64,000 nt of DNA from Ruminococcus flavefaciens (GTDB lineage: Bacteria > Bacteroidota > Bacteroidia > Bacteroidales > P3): NCBI GenBank assembly GCA_023667315.1, contig JAMPAI010000009.1:16219-80218 (forward strand), read 5' to 3'. This document shows positions 16,442 through 28,318 of the stretch, piece by piece. The notes below the pieces were generated by a model. It saw nothing but the letters and a program-made list of their open reading frames with translations, was not told where the DNA came from and ran no database searches. Positions within the stretch are counted from its first letter, which is position 1. Every line of letters begins with the position of its first letter. A program made the position numbers and the translations under genes.

Positions 16442-17404
16442 ATGAAAAAGCTACTTAAATTCATGGCATGCGCCCTGGCGGTGTCATTCGGACTGACGGC
16501 ATGCGACAATGGCGAAGAATCTCATCATCCGTACGATAGCGGATACAAACCCAAGGGTTCGCAGTTGAACACTTCCCACGCATGGGTAGGAAAGATGTAC
16601 GGTGTGGACGGGATTGTTGAAGATCCCGCTGAAGCCCAGGGTATCGTTTTCGCAGTGTCGAAAGACGGATCGACGGCTTATCTGGTGGCTTTTACCGATG
16701 CCATGGTGGTGGGTGCGGACGTATCTACCGATGCCGAGAGCTATTGTTATTCAAACTTGGAAAAAACGTATTTCGCACCGCAGCAGCGCTGGGGTCTCAC
16801 CGTAGCCTCGCAACGTGATACCACTTACGAAAGCAAGGAAGAAAACGGACAGACGGTTATCGACACGGTGGTTACCAGAAGGGCCGTGATCAACGATGTG
16901 GACGGCGAGGTCAACACAGACCGGATTATCAAACTCTTTGAATCCGCCAAAAAGCAAGACACCACGATTACGATCTATTCATCGTATGCCGCTTCGATTT
17001 GCAAGGGATACTACAGAAGACAATGGGGCAAGAGCAAAGAAGACGAATCGGATCCCATTGCACGGAAATGGCAATCCACCAAGGGTCAATGGTATTTGCC
17101 TTCCATCGAAGAACTGGGCGACCTGATGAAAAACCGTGACAAGATTAACAAATTGTATGCCGAGGGCAAGCAGGAAGATATAGTGGGGGATAATCCCTAT
17201 CACTTTATGGCTATTGGCGGCGAGATAGGGCATGCCTATTGGTCTTCCTCCGAATTTGATGTTTCATCTGCCTGGTATTGCCTTTCGAGGGTAGGCGATG
17301 GAACGGATTATTCCAAGAACAAACGTTACGGTTATCTGTTGAAAACCGAAAACAGATATATGTTCGTTCGTCCTATCCGTAAAGCCCCGATTAAACAACA
17401 GTAA
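16442..17404 (+). CDS. Lipoprotein with a DUF1566/FISUMP-like C-terminal domain
   Basis: The protein has 320 residues. A lipoprotein signal (MKKLLKFMACALAVSFGLTAC) places the lipidated Cys at residue 21, followed by DNGEE. The C-terminal half has the pattern of the DUF1566/FISUMP (Lcl-like) domain: GQWYLPSIEELGDLMKN, then HAYWSSSEFDVSSAWYCL, and the terminal RYMFVRPIRK. This fold occurs in surface proteins of Bacteroidota and Fibrobacter, but a specific function is not known. It is a single-gene unit with promoter and terminator. The domain name is from motif resemblance. Confidence 0.75.
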   Translation: MKKLLKFMACALAVSFGLTACDNGEESHHPYDSGYKPKGSQLNTSHAWVGKMYGVDGIVEDPAEAQGIVFAVSKDGSTAYLVAFTDAMVVGADVSTDAESYCYSNLEKTYFAPQQRWGLTVASQRDTTYESKEENGQTVIDTVVTRRAVINDVDGEVNTDRIIKLFESAKKQDTTITIYSSYAASICKGYYRRQWGKSKEDESDPIARKWQSTKGQWYLPSIEELGDLMKNRDKINKLYAEGKQEDIVGDNPYHFMAIGGEIGHAYWSSSEFDVSSAWYCLSRVGDGTDYSKNKRYGYLLKTENRYMFVRPIRKAPIKQQ

Positions 17405-17421
17405 TCGTGCCTGATGTTCTC

Positions 17422-17457
17422 AAAAAGGGCTGCTTACGTATATAGGCAGCCTTTTTT
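17422..17457 (+). terminator. Intrinsic terminator after the lipoprotein gene
   Basis: Stem GGCTGC (17428-17433) pairs with GCAGCC (17446-17451), extended by flanking A and T runs, and ends in TTTTTT. Confidence 0.8.
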
Positions 17458-17495
17458 GTTTGGAAGCGAAGTGTGAACCCTTTATTTTAAGAAAG

Positions 17496-18794
17496 ATGGA
17501 AAAGAATTTTGTTGCGGAACTGCGCTGGCGGGGCATGCTGCAGGACATGATGCCCGGCACGGAGGAACTCTTGCAGAAAGAACAGGTAACGGCCTACGTG
17601 GGCATCGACCCCACGGCAGATTCGCTGCATATAGGACACCTGGTGGGCATCATGATGCTCAGGCACCTGCAGGAGTGCGGGCATAAGCCACTGGCCTTGA
17701 TCGGCGGGGCCACGGGCATGATCGGAGACCCTTCCGGAAAGAGTGCCGAACGGGTGCTTTTGAACGAAGAGACCCTGCGCCACAACCAGGAATGCATCAA
17801 GAGACAGCTGGCCAGGTTCCTCGATTTCGACAGCACCGCGCCTAACGCCGCCGAACTGGTGAACAACTACGACTGGATGAAGGACATGTCTTTCCTGGGC
17901 TTTATCCGCGATATCGGAAAGCATATCACCGTGAACTACATGATGGCCAAGGATTCGGTGAAGAAGCGATTTTCGGGCGAGGCCGGCACCGACGGCATGT
18001 CGTTTACCGAGTTCACCTACCAGCTTGTGCAGGGCAACGACTTCCTGCACCTGCTGCAGACCAGGAACTGCAAGCTGCAGATGGGCGGTTCCGACCAGTG
18101 GGGCAACATCACCACGGGAACCGAGCTGATACGCCGCATTACCGGCAAGGAGGCCTTCGCGCTCACCTGCCCGCTGATCACCAAGGCCGACGGGGGCAAG
18201 TTCGGCAAGACCGAAAGCGGCAACATCTGGCTGGACGCCGCCAAGACCTCGCCCTACAAGTTCTACCAGTTCTGGCTCAACTGTTCGGATGCCGACTCGG
18301 CGCGCTACATCCGCATCTTCACCCTGCTCGGCAAGGAAGAGATCGAGGCCTTGGAGCAGGAACACGCCGCCGCGCCCCACCTGCGCCTCCTGCAGAAGGC
18401 CCTGGCCAAAGACCTTACCGTGCGCGTGCACGGACAGCAGGAATACGACAAGGCCGTGGAGGCCTCCGAAATACTTTTCGGCAAGAGTACCACCGAAGCC
18501 TTGCGCAAACTGGATACAGACACCTTCCTGTCCGTTTTCGAGGGTGTTCCCTGCAGCGAGGTGGACAGCACCGCCTTTAACGGAGAAACCTCGCTCATCG
18601 ACCTGCTTTCCGATAAGACGGGCATCTTCGCCTCCAAGAGCGAGGTGCGCCGCGCCCTGAAGGAAAACTGCCTCTCCGTCAACAAGGAGAAGGCCACCGA
18701 ACAGATGCCCGTGAACCGCGACATGCTGCTCAACGGGGCGTACGTATTGGTGCAGAAAGGCAAGAAGAACTACTTCCTGATTCACGTAAGGTAA
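17496..18794 (+). CDS. tyrS: Tyrosyl-tRNA synthetase
   Basis: The 432-residue class I synthetase has HIGH at residues 45-48 ([14 protein letters not shown]), the tyrosine-site segments [14 protein letters not shown] and [14 protein letters not shown], and a KMSKS-equivalent KFGKT at 235-239. A C-terminal S4 RNA-binding domain lies at about 355-432. The start at 17496 ([15 protein letters not shown]) gives the normal N-terminus; a TTG further upstream is not used. It heads a tight same-strand group with rsmE (6-base gap) and the DUF4159 gene (12-base gap). Confidence 0.97.
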   Translation: MEKNFVAELRWRGMLQDMMPGTEELLQKEQVTAYVGIDPTADSLHIGHLVGIMMLRHLQECGHKPLALIGGATGMIGDPSGKSAERVLLNEETLRHNQECIKRQLARFLDFDSTAPNAAELVNNYDWMKDMSFLGFIRDIGKHITVNYMMAKDSVKKRFSGEAGTDGMSFTEFTYQLVQGNDFLHLLQTRNCKLQMGGSDQWGNITTGTELIRRITGKEAFALTCPLITKADGGKFGKTESGNIWLDAAKTSPYKFYQFWLNCSDADSARYIRIFTLLGKEEIEALEQEHAAAPHLRLLQKALAKDLTVRVHGQQEYDKAVEASEILFGKSTTEALRKLDTDTFLSVFEGVPCSEVDSTAFNGETSLIDLLSDKTGIFASKSEVRRALKENCLSVNKEKATEQMPVNRDMLLNGAYVLVQKGKKNYFLIHVR

Positions 18795-18800
18795 ACCCCG

Positions 18801-19547
18801 ATGTTCCTGTTCCACGCCCCCGAGACCGTAAACGGCGAATGCCGGCTCTCGCCCGCCGAGAGCCGGCACTGCGCCAAGGTGCTGCGCCTGCGGCCGGGGC
18901 AACAGGTGTGGGTTACCGACGGGGCGGGTTTTATGTATTCGGCCGAGCTGACCCTTGTGGGCGAGAAGGCCTGCATGGCGCGCGTGGGCGAGGTGCTGAA
19001 GACGCCCGACACGCCGGGCAACCGCCGCCCGGGGGTGCATATCGTGATGGCGCCCACCAAGAACATGGAACGCACCGAGTGGTTTCTCGAAAAGGCCACC
19101 GAGGTGGGCTTGGGCAGCGTCTCGTTTATATGCACCGAACATTCGGAACGCAAGGTGGTGAAGACAGCGCGCGTGGAAGCCATTCTGGTGGCCGCCATGA
19201 AACAGTCGCAGCAGGCTTACCTGCCGCTGCACGGGGAGATGTGTTCGCTGAACGAATACCTTAAGGCGGCGGAAAAGCGCGCGGAAGATACCAAGCGGCA
19301 GAAATTCATCGCCTACTGCGGGGCGGAATACGAAAGGAAATCCTATCTCGACTTGCTGAATCTCGATTCGGACGTGGAGGTGATGATAGGGCCGGAGGGC
19401 GATTTCTCGCCCGATGAGGTGGCCCGTTGCGTAAAGGCCGGCTATATCCCCGTTACCTTGGGCGACACCCGCCTGCGCACCGAGACGGCGGCCCTGTTCT
19501 CCGCCTGGGCCCCGGCCATGCTGCGTGGCGCAAGGAAACCTTATTAA
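18801..19547 (+). CDS. rsmE: 16S rRNA (uracil-N3)-methyltransferase RsmE
   Basis: This 248-residue SPOUT methyltransferase modifies U1498 of 16S rRNA in E. coli. It has the N-terminal PUA-like segment (SPAESRHCAKVLRLRPGQ), the central APTKNMERTEWFLEKATEVGLGSV, and the trefoil-knot motifs MIGPEGDFSPDEV and TLGDTRLRTETAAL. It sits six bases after tyrS and is probably co-transcribed with it. Confidence 0.95.
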   Translation: MFLFHAPETVNGECRLSPAESRHCAKVLRLRPGQQVWVTDGAGFMYSAELTLVGEKACMARVGEVLKTPDTPGNRRPGVHIVMAPTKNMERTEWFLEKATEVGLGSVSFICTEHSERKVVKTARVEAILVAAMKQSQQAYLPLHGEMCSLNEYLKAAEKRAEDTKRQKFIAYCGAEYERKSYLDLLNLDSDVEVMIGPEGDFSPDEVARCVKAGYIPVTLGDTRLRTETAALFSAWAPAMLRGARKPY

Positions 19548-19559
19548 TACATTCCCGGA

Positions 19560-20255
19560 ATGTTGGTCGAGAATGCGAGAAAACACGGAAAAAAACTGTT
19601 GCAGACGCTTGCCGCCGGCACCCTTTTCCTGCTGTTCTTTTGCGGCAACGCCCGTTCGCAGCAGGTGCAGATAGGCCTGCTCAAATACAGCGGCGGGGGC
19701 GACTGGTACGCCAACCCCACCTCGCTGCCCAACCTGATCGCGTTCGCCAACCACGAGACGGGCATGGACCTCGACCCGGTTCCGCTTACGGTGGAGGCGG
19801 GCGGCCAGGCGATCTTCGCCTGCCCCTTCGTGCACATGACCGGCCACGGCAACGTGGTCTTTTCTCCCGCCGAGGTCCAGAACCTGCGCACCTACCTTAC
19901 GGGCGGCGGCTTCCTGCACATCGACGACAACTACGGCATGGACAAATTTATCCGCGCCCAGATGAAGAAGGTGTTTCCCGAACTCGATTTCGTGGAACTG
20001 CCGGCCTCTCACCCGGTGTTCAGGCAGGCCTTCGACTACAGCCGGACGGGTCTGCCCAAGATTCACGAACACGACAACAAGCGCCCGCAGGCCTTCGCCC
20101 TGTTTTACGAGGGAAGGATGGTCTGCCTCTATACCTACGAATGCGACCTGGGCGACGGCTGGGAGGATCCCGAAGTGCACGGCGATACCCCCGAAACCCA
20201 TAGAAAAGCCTTGGAAATGGGTGCCAACCTGCTGCGGTTTGTCTTTATGCAGTAA
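19560..20255 (+). CDS. DUF4159 family exported protein
   Basis: The protein has 231 residues with an N-terminal export signal (LLQTLAAGTLFLLFFCGNARSQ). The rest (QIGLLKYSGGGDWYANPTSLPNLIAFANHETGMD..., LTGGGFLHIDDNYGMD, LPASHPVFR) matches the DUF4159 domain, which has a glutamine-amidotransferase-like fold and is widespread in Bacteroidota. Its function is unknown; homologues often neighbour MoxR/Bat genes, none of which is here. It follows rsmE by 12 bases and is likely the last gene of the tyrS unit. Confidence 0.8.
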   Translation: MLVENARKHGKKLLQTLAAGTLFLLFFCGNARSQQVQIGLLKYSGGGDWYANPTSLPNLIAFANHETGMDLDPVPLTVEAGGQAIFACPFVHMTGHGNVVFSPAEVQNLRTYLTGGGFLHIDDNYGMDKFIRAQMKKVFPELDFVELPASHPVFRQAFDYSRTGLPKIHEHDNKRPQAFALFYEGRMVCLYTYECDLGDGWEDPEVHGDTPETHRKALEMGANLLRFVFMQ

Positions 20256-20310
20256 TGGTAAGGTTTTGATAAACTATCTGTTGTAATTTTTGCATTTTAA
20301 AAAACTTTTA

Positions 20311-20318
20311 TATTTTTG
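20311..20318 (+). promoter_or_regulatory. -7 promoter box of the GIN-domain gene
   Basis: TATTTTTG fits TAnnTTTG, 47 bases before the ATG at 20366, in a short AT-rich gap. Confidence 0.5.
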
Positions 20319-20365
20319 CCGACCTTTTGCGGATGTGTCTCTACATCCGGAAAATCGGAAAAGAT

Positions 20366-21142
20366 ATGAAAAAACTTCTCGTAAAAGCTTTGTTTTTGGC
20401 TCTGACGGGTGTTTTCCCCGTATCGGCAGCCTGGTCGCAGGTAGAAGAACACGACCACAAGATTTCGCACAAGATCGCCTTGTCTGATGTACGGTTTTTG
20501 GAAGTGGAAGGCAGGTTCAATGTCGTTTTATCTCAGGGGACGCAGGAAGGTGTGGAAATAGACACCCCCTGTGAAGTATTGGATGAGATTGTTACCAAAC
20601 AGAGCGGAAAGACGTTTAAGATTTCGATCAAGGACAAGGTCGCGCAGCAATATAAATTGATTTTTGTCAGGATAGCCATCAATAACCCGGAACAGATTGT
20701 GTTGAAGGGTTCGCCCAAGATGAAGATGTTCGACGCGCTGACGTGCCAGAAAATTTCGTTGCAGCTGTCGGGAACGTCTGCTTTCAGCGGGGACATACGC
20801 GCTGCCGAGAGCATCGAGATCAAGATGGACGGACAGACCGCCATGCAGTCTTCGCTTACGGCGGTAAAGTCGTGCAAGGTGGAACTTTCGGGCAACGCCA
20901 CGGTAGAGGCCGAAGGCTATGTACCTTCGATGACGTTGGTACAGGGCGGCAACACCCGTTTCGGTTCCAAAGAATTCCGTACCGATAAATTAGATGCCAG
21001 GCTGTCCGGCCTGTCGAAAACAGTCCTTTCGGTAAACAAGACGCTTAAGGCCACCGTGAGCGATGCCGCCACCTTCTATTACAGCGGAATGCCCAAGACC
21101 GACGTCAGCCTGTCGGGCGTGGCCAAGGTGGAAAAATTCTAG
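20366..21142 (+). CDS. Exported GIN-domain (DUF2807) protein
   Basis: The ATG at 20366 begins a signal peptide ([25 protein letters not shown]), giving 258 residues. The mature part is a run of short beta-strands with [21 protein letters not shown] at the start and repeated LSG/VSG turns ([46 protein letters not shown]). This is the right-handed beta-helix pattern of the DUF2807 head-GIN domain, found in putative periplasmic or surface adhesin-like proteins. No specific function is known. Its stop shares a CTAG with the convergent prfB stop. Confidence 0.8.
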   Translation: MKKLLVKALFLALTGVFPVSAAWSQVEEHDHKISHKIALSDVRFLEVEGRFNVVLSQGTQEGVEIDTPCEVLDEIVTKQSGKTFKISIKDKVAQQYKLIFVRIAINNPEQIVLKGSPKMKMFDALTCQKISLQLSGTSAFSGDIRAAESIEIKMDGQTAMQSSLTAVKSCKVELSGNATVEAEGYVPSMTLVQGGNTRFGSKEFRTDKLDARLSGLSKTVLSVNKTLKATVSDAATFYYSGMPKTDVSLSGVAKVEKF

Positions 21143-22231
21143 TTGGTTTTCGAGAACTCCATCAGATAGGCCTTGATGAAGTCGTCCAGGTCGCCGTCCA
21201 TGACGGCCTGCACGTTGGACGTCTCGCAGCCTGTGCGCAGGTCTTTCACCATTTTGTAGGGCTGCATCACGTAGGAGCGTATCTGGCTGCCCCATTCGAT
21301 TTTCTTCTTGCTGCCCTCGATGGCGTCTATCTTCTCGCGTTTCTTGCGCAGTTCTATTTCGTAGAGCTGCGACTTAAGCATCTGCAGCGCCTTTTCGCGG
21401 TTCTGTAACTGGGAGCGCGTTACCTGACATTCGATGATGATGCCGCTGGGGGCGTGGCGCAGGCGCACGGCGGTCTCCACCTTGTTCACGTTCTGTCCGC
21501 CGGGGCCGCTGCTGCGGAAGGTGTCCCAGGTAAGGTCGGCGGGATTGATCTCGATCTCGATGTTGTCGTCGATGATGGGGTAGGCATATACGGAGGCGAA
21601 GGAGGTGTGCCGCCGCGCCCCCGCGTCGAAAGGCGAGATGCGCACCAGACGGTGCACCCCGCTCTCGCTCTTGAGGTAGCCGAAGGCGAAGTCGCCCTCC
21701 ACCTCGATCGTGGCCGACTTGATGCCGGCCTGTTCGCCCTCCTGGTAGTCGACCGTGGTGATCTTGTAGCCCTTGCGTTCGGCCCAGCGCATATACATGC
21801 GGTAGAGCATGTCGGCCCAGTCCTGGCTTTCGGTGCCGCCCGCCCCGGAGTTGATCGTAACCATCGCGCCCAGGCGGTCTTCCTCGCCCGAGAGCATGTT
21901 CTTGAACTCCAGTTCCTCAACCGATTTCTCGAGTTTGGAGAGGCAGTCTTCCATTTCCTGTTCGGGCACCTCGCCGCTGTCGTACATCTCGGCCATCACC
22001 CCGGCATCCTCGTATTCGGAATGCACGGCGGCAAAGGCTTCCGTCCACACTTTCTTCTGGCGGATGCCTTTCAGCACCTTCTCGGCTTCCTTAGGGTCGT
22101 CCCAAAAGTCGGAAGCCTCCGTCTTGGCTTCCTCTTCCTTTATGAAGCGTGTCTTCCCGTCGATGTCAAAGACACCTCCTCAGCGTTTCCACACGTGCGG
22201 AGAGCGCCTGTAGTTTTTCCTTGTCGTACAT
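21139..22231 (-). CDS. prfB: Peptide chain release factor 2 with programmed +1 frameshift
   Basis: The gene starts at the ATG ending at 22231: 21 codons ([21 protein letters not shown]) lead to an in-frame TGA at 22166-22168. The frame continues at +1 as [22 protein letters not shown] to a stop at 21139, giving a 363-residue protein. The site has the classic layout: AGGAGG, a three-base spacer, then CTT TGA C. The body carries the GGQ motif ([20 protein letters not shown]). The SPF stop-recognition motif appears as [11 protein letters not shown]2 recognises UGA and UAA, and the frameshift provides autoregulation by RF2 level. A plain reading-frame call would lose the first roughly 50 residues. 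Confidence 0.96.
22166..22180 (-). promoter_or_regulatory. prfB +1 recoding site
   Basis: Reading on the minus strand: AGG AGG TGT CTT TGA, followed by C. The Shine-Dalgarno-like AGGAGG, the slippery CTT and the weak TGA-C context are all present. Confidence 0.95.
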
Positions 22232-22245
22232 GCTTGTATGGGCTG

Positions 22246-25569
<3,324 letters not shown>

Positions 25570-25710
25570 AATGTTTGATTTAAACGGGCGAACCCGAAAT
25601 GCAGTCCGCTCCATCCGGGGGCGGAAAAAATCGATAAAATTAGCGAAAAAACCGATACGGAGGGAATCTTTGGGTTTCTTTGGTCTTCGACCGACCTTTT
25701 CTTCGTCTCG

Positions 25711-25738
25711 GCAGAGACCAAGTTTACTTGGGCTCTGC
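25711..25738. repeat. Palindrome between secA and the MATE gene (dispersed palindrome copy 2)
   Basis: GCAGAG-A-CCAAG pairs with CTTGG-G-CTCTGC around loop TTTA (11 bp, one mismatch). The core CAAGTTTACTTG and the flanking AGAG/CTCT resemble the leader hairpin at 13583-13621. The rest of this 217-base divergent gap shows a small GGTC-TTC-GACC palindrome (25682-25692) and the MATE promoter. Confidence 0.65.
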
Positions 25739-25761
25739 ACTCGACTTAACGAAAAGGTTGG

Positions 25762-25769
25762 TATATTTG
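25762..25769 (+). promoter_or_regulatory. -7 promoter box of the MATE gene
   Basis: TATATTTG fits TAnnTTTG, 17 bases before the ATG at 25787, giving a very short leader. Confidence 0.6.
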
Positions 25770-25786
25770 CGAGCCATTTATCAATC

Positions 25787-27130
25787 ATGTCTAACCAGAC
25801 CAACAATCCGCGCCTTTTGGAGACGGCACCCGTGCCGCAACTGCTGTGGAAGTTCGCCCTGCCGGCCATCATATCCACGCTCACCACCTCGCTCTACAAC
25901 CTGATCGACCGCATCTTCATCGGCCAGGGCGCGGGACCGATGGCCATTTCCGGACTGGCGCTGAGCCTGCCCATCATGAACTTCCTGCAGGCTTTCGGCA
26001 CCCTGGTGGGCGTGGGCGCCTCCACGCGCATCTCCATCGTGCTGGGCATGGGCGACCGTGACTGGGCGGAACGCATCCTGGGCAACGCTCTCGTGCTCAC
26101 CGTCATCATCTGGGGTGCGCTCACCCTGTTCTGCCTGGGCCTGCTGTATCCCCTGCTGGGGATTTTCGGCGGCAGCGAGAAAACCATTCCCTACGCCTCC
26201 GACTACCTCTACATCGTTATTCCCGGCTATATCTTCAGCAACCTCGCTTACAGTTTCTGCAACATCATACGCGCCTCGGGCAGCCCCACGCGCTCCATGG
26301 TCATCATGCTGATCGGGGTGGGGGTGAACCTGGTGCTGGATCCGCTCTTTATCTTCGGGTTCGGCATGGGCATCCGCGGGGCGGCCATCGCCACGGTGCT
26401 CTCGATGTTCGTGACGTCGATCTTCACGATGCAGTTCTTTATGCGCAAAGACGCCTTTATCCGCTTTAAGCGCAGCACCCTGAAGCTCAAGCGCACCATC
26501 GTGCGCAACATCCTTTCCATCGGCATGTCGCCCTTCCTGATGAACATCGCCGCCAGCGCGGTGGCCGTGATCCTGAACCGGCGGCTGGTGCTTACCGGCG
26601 GCGACCTGGCGGTGGGCGCCTACGGCATCATCAACAGCTACGGCATCCTGTTCGTGATGTTCGTGATCGGGCTCTGCCAGGGCATGCAGCCCATCGTGGG
26701 CTTCAACTACGGAGCCAAGAAGATGGACCGCGCCAAGCACGCCTTTTTCCTGTCCATCAAGGTGGGCACGGCCATCACCACCTTCGGCTTCCTGATGATG
26801 GAGCTCTTTCCCGACGCCGCCGCGAGGGTGTTCACCTCCGACGCCGAACTCACGCAGATTGCCCGCAACGGCTTCCGCTATGTGTTCCTGCTCTTCCCGT
26901 TCGTGGGCTTCCAGATCGTTACCTCCAACTTCTTCCAGTCGCTGGGCAAGGTGCACCTGTCGATCTTCCTGAGCCTGAGCCGTCAGGTGCTGTTCCTGAT
27001 ACCCGCCCTGTATGTCTGCTCGTACTTCTTCGGCCTCGACGGGGTCTGGGCGGCTACGGCGGTGGCCGACTTCTTCGCCATACTCGTTACCCTGTTCATC
27101 CTGCATAGGCAGCTTAAACACATCAAGTGA
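25787..27130 (+). CDS. MATE-family efflux transporter
   Basis: This 447-residue inner-membrane protein has 12 predicted helices in two halves. The N-half has [28 protein letters not shown] and the C-half a matching [44 protein letters not shown] is the usual MATE signature. It most resembles the MepA/DinF-like branch, which exports cationic drugs or other metabolites using ion gradients. Its stop overlaps the next gene's GTG start (GTGA), so the two are translationally coupled. The ATG at 25787 is chosen because it follows the promoter box. Confidence 0.9.
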   Translation: MSNQTNNPRLLETAPVPQLLWKFALPAIISTLTTSLYNLIDRIFIGQGAGPMAISGLALSLPIMNFLQAFGTLVGVGASTRISIVLGMGDRDWAERILGNALVLTVIIWGALTLFCLGLLYPLLGIFGGSEKTIPYASDYLYIVIPGYIFSNLAYSFCNIIRASGSPTRSMVIMLIGVGVNLVLDPLFIFGFGMGIRGAAIATVLSMFVTSIFTMQFFMRKDAFIRFKRSTLKLKRTIVRNILSIGMSPFLMNIAASAVAVILNRRLVLTGGDLAVGAYGIINSYGILFVMFVIGLCQGMQPIVGFNYGAKKMDRAKHAFFLSIKVGTAITTFGFLMMELFPDAAARVFTSDAELTQIARNGFRYVFLLFPFVGFQIVTSNFFQSLGKVHLSIFLSLSRQVLFLIPALYVCSYFFGLDGVWAATAVADFFAILVTLFILHRQLKHIK

Positions 27131-28161
27131 CACCTGATTTTTTCGAGCATATAACCGCCTACGGCAGCCTCTCGGTGGTGGGCATGGCCAAGAACGTGGG
27201 CAAGACCGTGTGCCTGCGCGCGTTGCTGGACCATTGCTTCCACAGCGGCAAGGCCGGCCTTCTGGCCGTTACCTCGGCGGGCACCGACGGCGAGAGCCTC
27301 GACATCGTGTATAGGAACGAAAAGCCCGAACTTACGTTCTATCCGGGCATGCTGGTGCAGACGGCCGAACAGTACTACCACCGCCGCCGCCTCACCGCCG
27401 AAGTGCTCGATATTAGCCGCGAGTCCACCGCCTGCGGGCGTCTGGTGACCGCGCGGGTAAAGACGCCCGGAAAACTGATTATCTCGGGGCAGGCGCACAC
27501 GCAGGGCTTGCAGGAATACATACGCACGGCGCACGCCCTGGGCGCGAAGACCGCCCTGATCGACGGCGCCCTCTCAAGGCTCAGCCTGGCCTCTCCCTTC
27601 GTGTCGGAAGCCATGGTGCTCTGCACGGGGGCGGCGGTAAGCCGGAACATGGACGAGCTGGTGCGCAAGACAGCCTTTCAGTACAGGCTGCTGAACCTGC
27701 CCAGATTCTCGGAACTCCCCGCGGGGCGGGCGCTTGCCGGCCGCCTGCAGCAAATTTCCGCGGGCGTGTACGGCATCGGTGCCGAGGGCGCGGTAACCGA
27801 CCTGGGGATTCCCTCGCTGCTGCAGATAGACCGGCACATGGAGAAGATAGAGCCGTTCTGCGTTCCGGGTGCCTTCCTGTACGTGTCGGGGCTGCTGAAC
27901 GACGCCTTCCTGAAGCGGCTTTGCGCGCGCCGCCACAAGCCCGACCTGGTGGTGAGCGACTTTACCAAGCTCTTCTTTTCGGAAGCGGCCTACCGCGAAT
28001 TCACGCGTTCGGGCGCGCGCCTTTTCGTGCTGCGTCAGCCCGAGGTGATCGGCCTTTGCGTGAACCCCATCTCGCCCGACGGCTACCGTCTGGACAGCGC
28101 CGTCCTGCGCCAAAGGATGCAGGAAGTTCTCGGCCGCCCGGTGTATGATATCCTCGCGTAA
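27127..28161 (+). CDS. KamB-like P-loop protein (possible aminomutase reactivase subunit)
   Basis: The 344-residue protein starts at a GTG overlapping the MATE stop by four bases. It has a Walker A-like GMAKNVGKTVCLRALLDH near residue 20. Next come a TSAGTDGESLDIVYRNEKPEL segment and IDGALSRLSLASPFVSEAMVLCTGAAVSRNMDELV around residues 140-180. From memory this series matches KamB, a protein accompanying lysine 5,6-aminomutase in lysine-fermenting anaerobes, thought to help reactivate the B12 enzyme. No other lysine-fermentation gene (kamA, kamD, kamE, kdd, kce) is in the window, so the role may differ. The P-loop and coupling are seen; the family name is tentative. Confidence 0.5.
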   Translation: MTPDFFEHITAYGSLSVVGMAKNVGKTVCLRALLDHCFHSGKAGLLAVTSAGTDGESLDIVYRNEKPELTFYPGMLVQTAEQYYHRRRLTAEVLDISRESTACGRLVTARVKTPGKLIISGQAHTQGLQEYIRTAHALGAKTALIDGALSRLSLASPFVSEAMVLCTGAAVSRNMDELVRKTAFQYRLLNLPRFSELPAGRALAGRLQQISAGVYGIGAEGAVTDLGIPSLLQIDRHMEKIEPFCVPGAFLYVSGLLNDAFLKRLCARRHKPDLVVSDFTKLFFSEAAYREFTRSGARLFVLRQPEVIGLCVNPISPDGYRLDSAVLRQRMQEVLGRPVYDILA

Positions 28162-28184
28162 GGGCATAAGTCATTTTCTTTTAG

Positions 28185-28192
28185 TATATTTG
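28185..28192 (+). promoter_or_regulatory. -7 promoter box of the GLUG/Big_2 surface-protein gene
   Basis: TATATTTG fits TAnnTTTG. The implied leader of about 120 bases is unusually GC-rich at first. It holds a perfect 12-bp palindrome GCCGGATCCGGC (28213-28224) and a GTCCG...CGGAC inverted repeat (28232-28258), then turns AT-rich before the ATG. Confidence 0.55.
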
Positions 28193-28318
28193 TGGGTTTT
28201 GAGTCCGGGCCGGCCGGATCCGGCTTTTGTTGTCCGGCGGCGGGAATGCCCGGCGGACGTTACGGATTATTTTAGTTTAGCAACAAACAACCAAGTATTA
28301 ACCAATAAATTAACTTTA

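Noticed and set aside
17487-20201. Long minus-strand open frame (about 900 codons) antisense to tyrS, rsmE and the DUF4159 gene
   Set aside because: It is a shadow of GC-rich coding sequence; its translation is low-complexity His/Gly/Val/Gln-rich and shows no domain, while the sense genes are clear.
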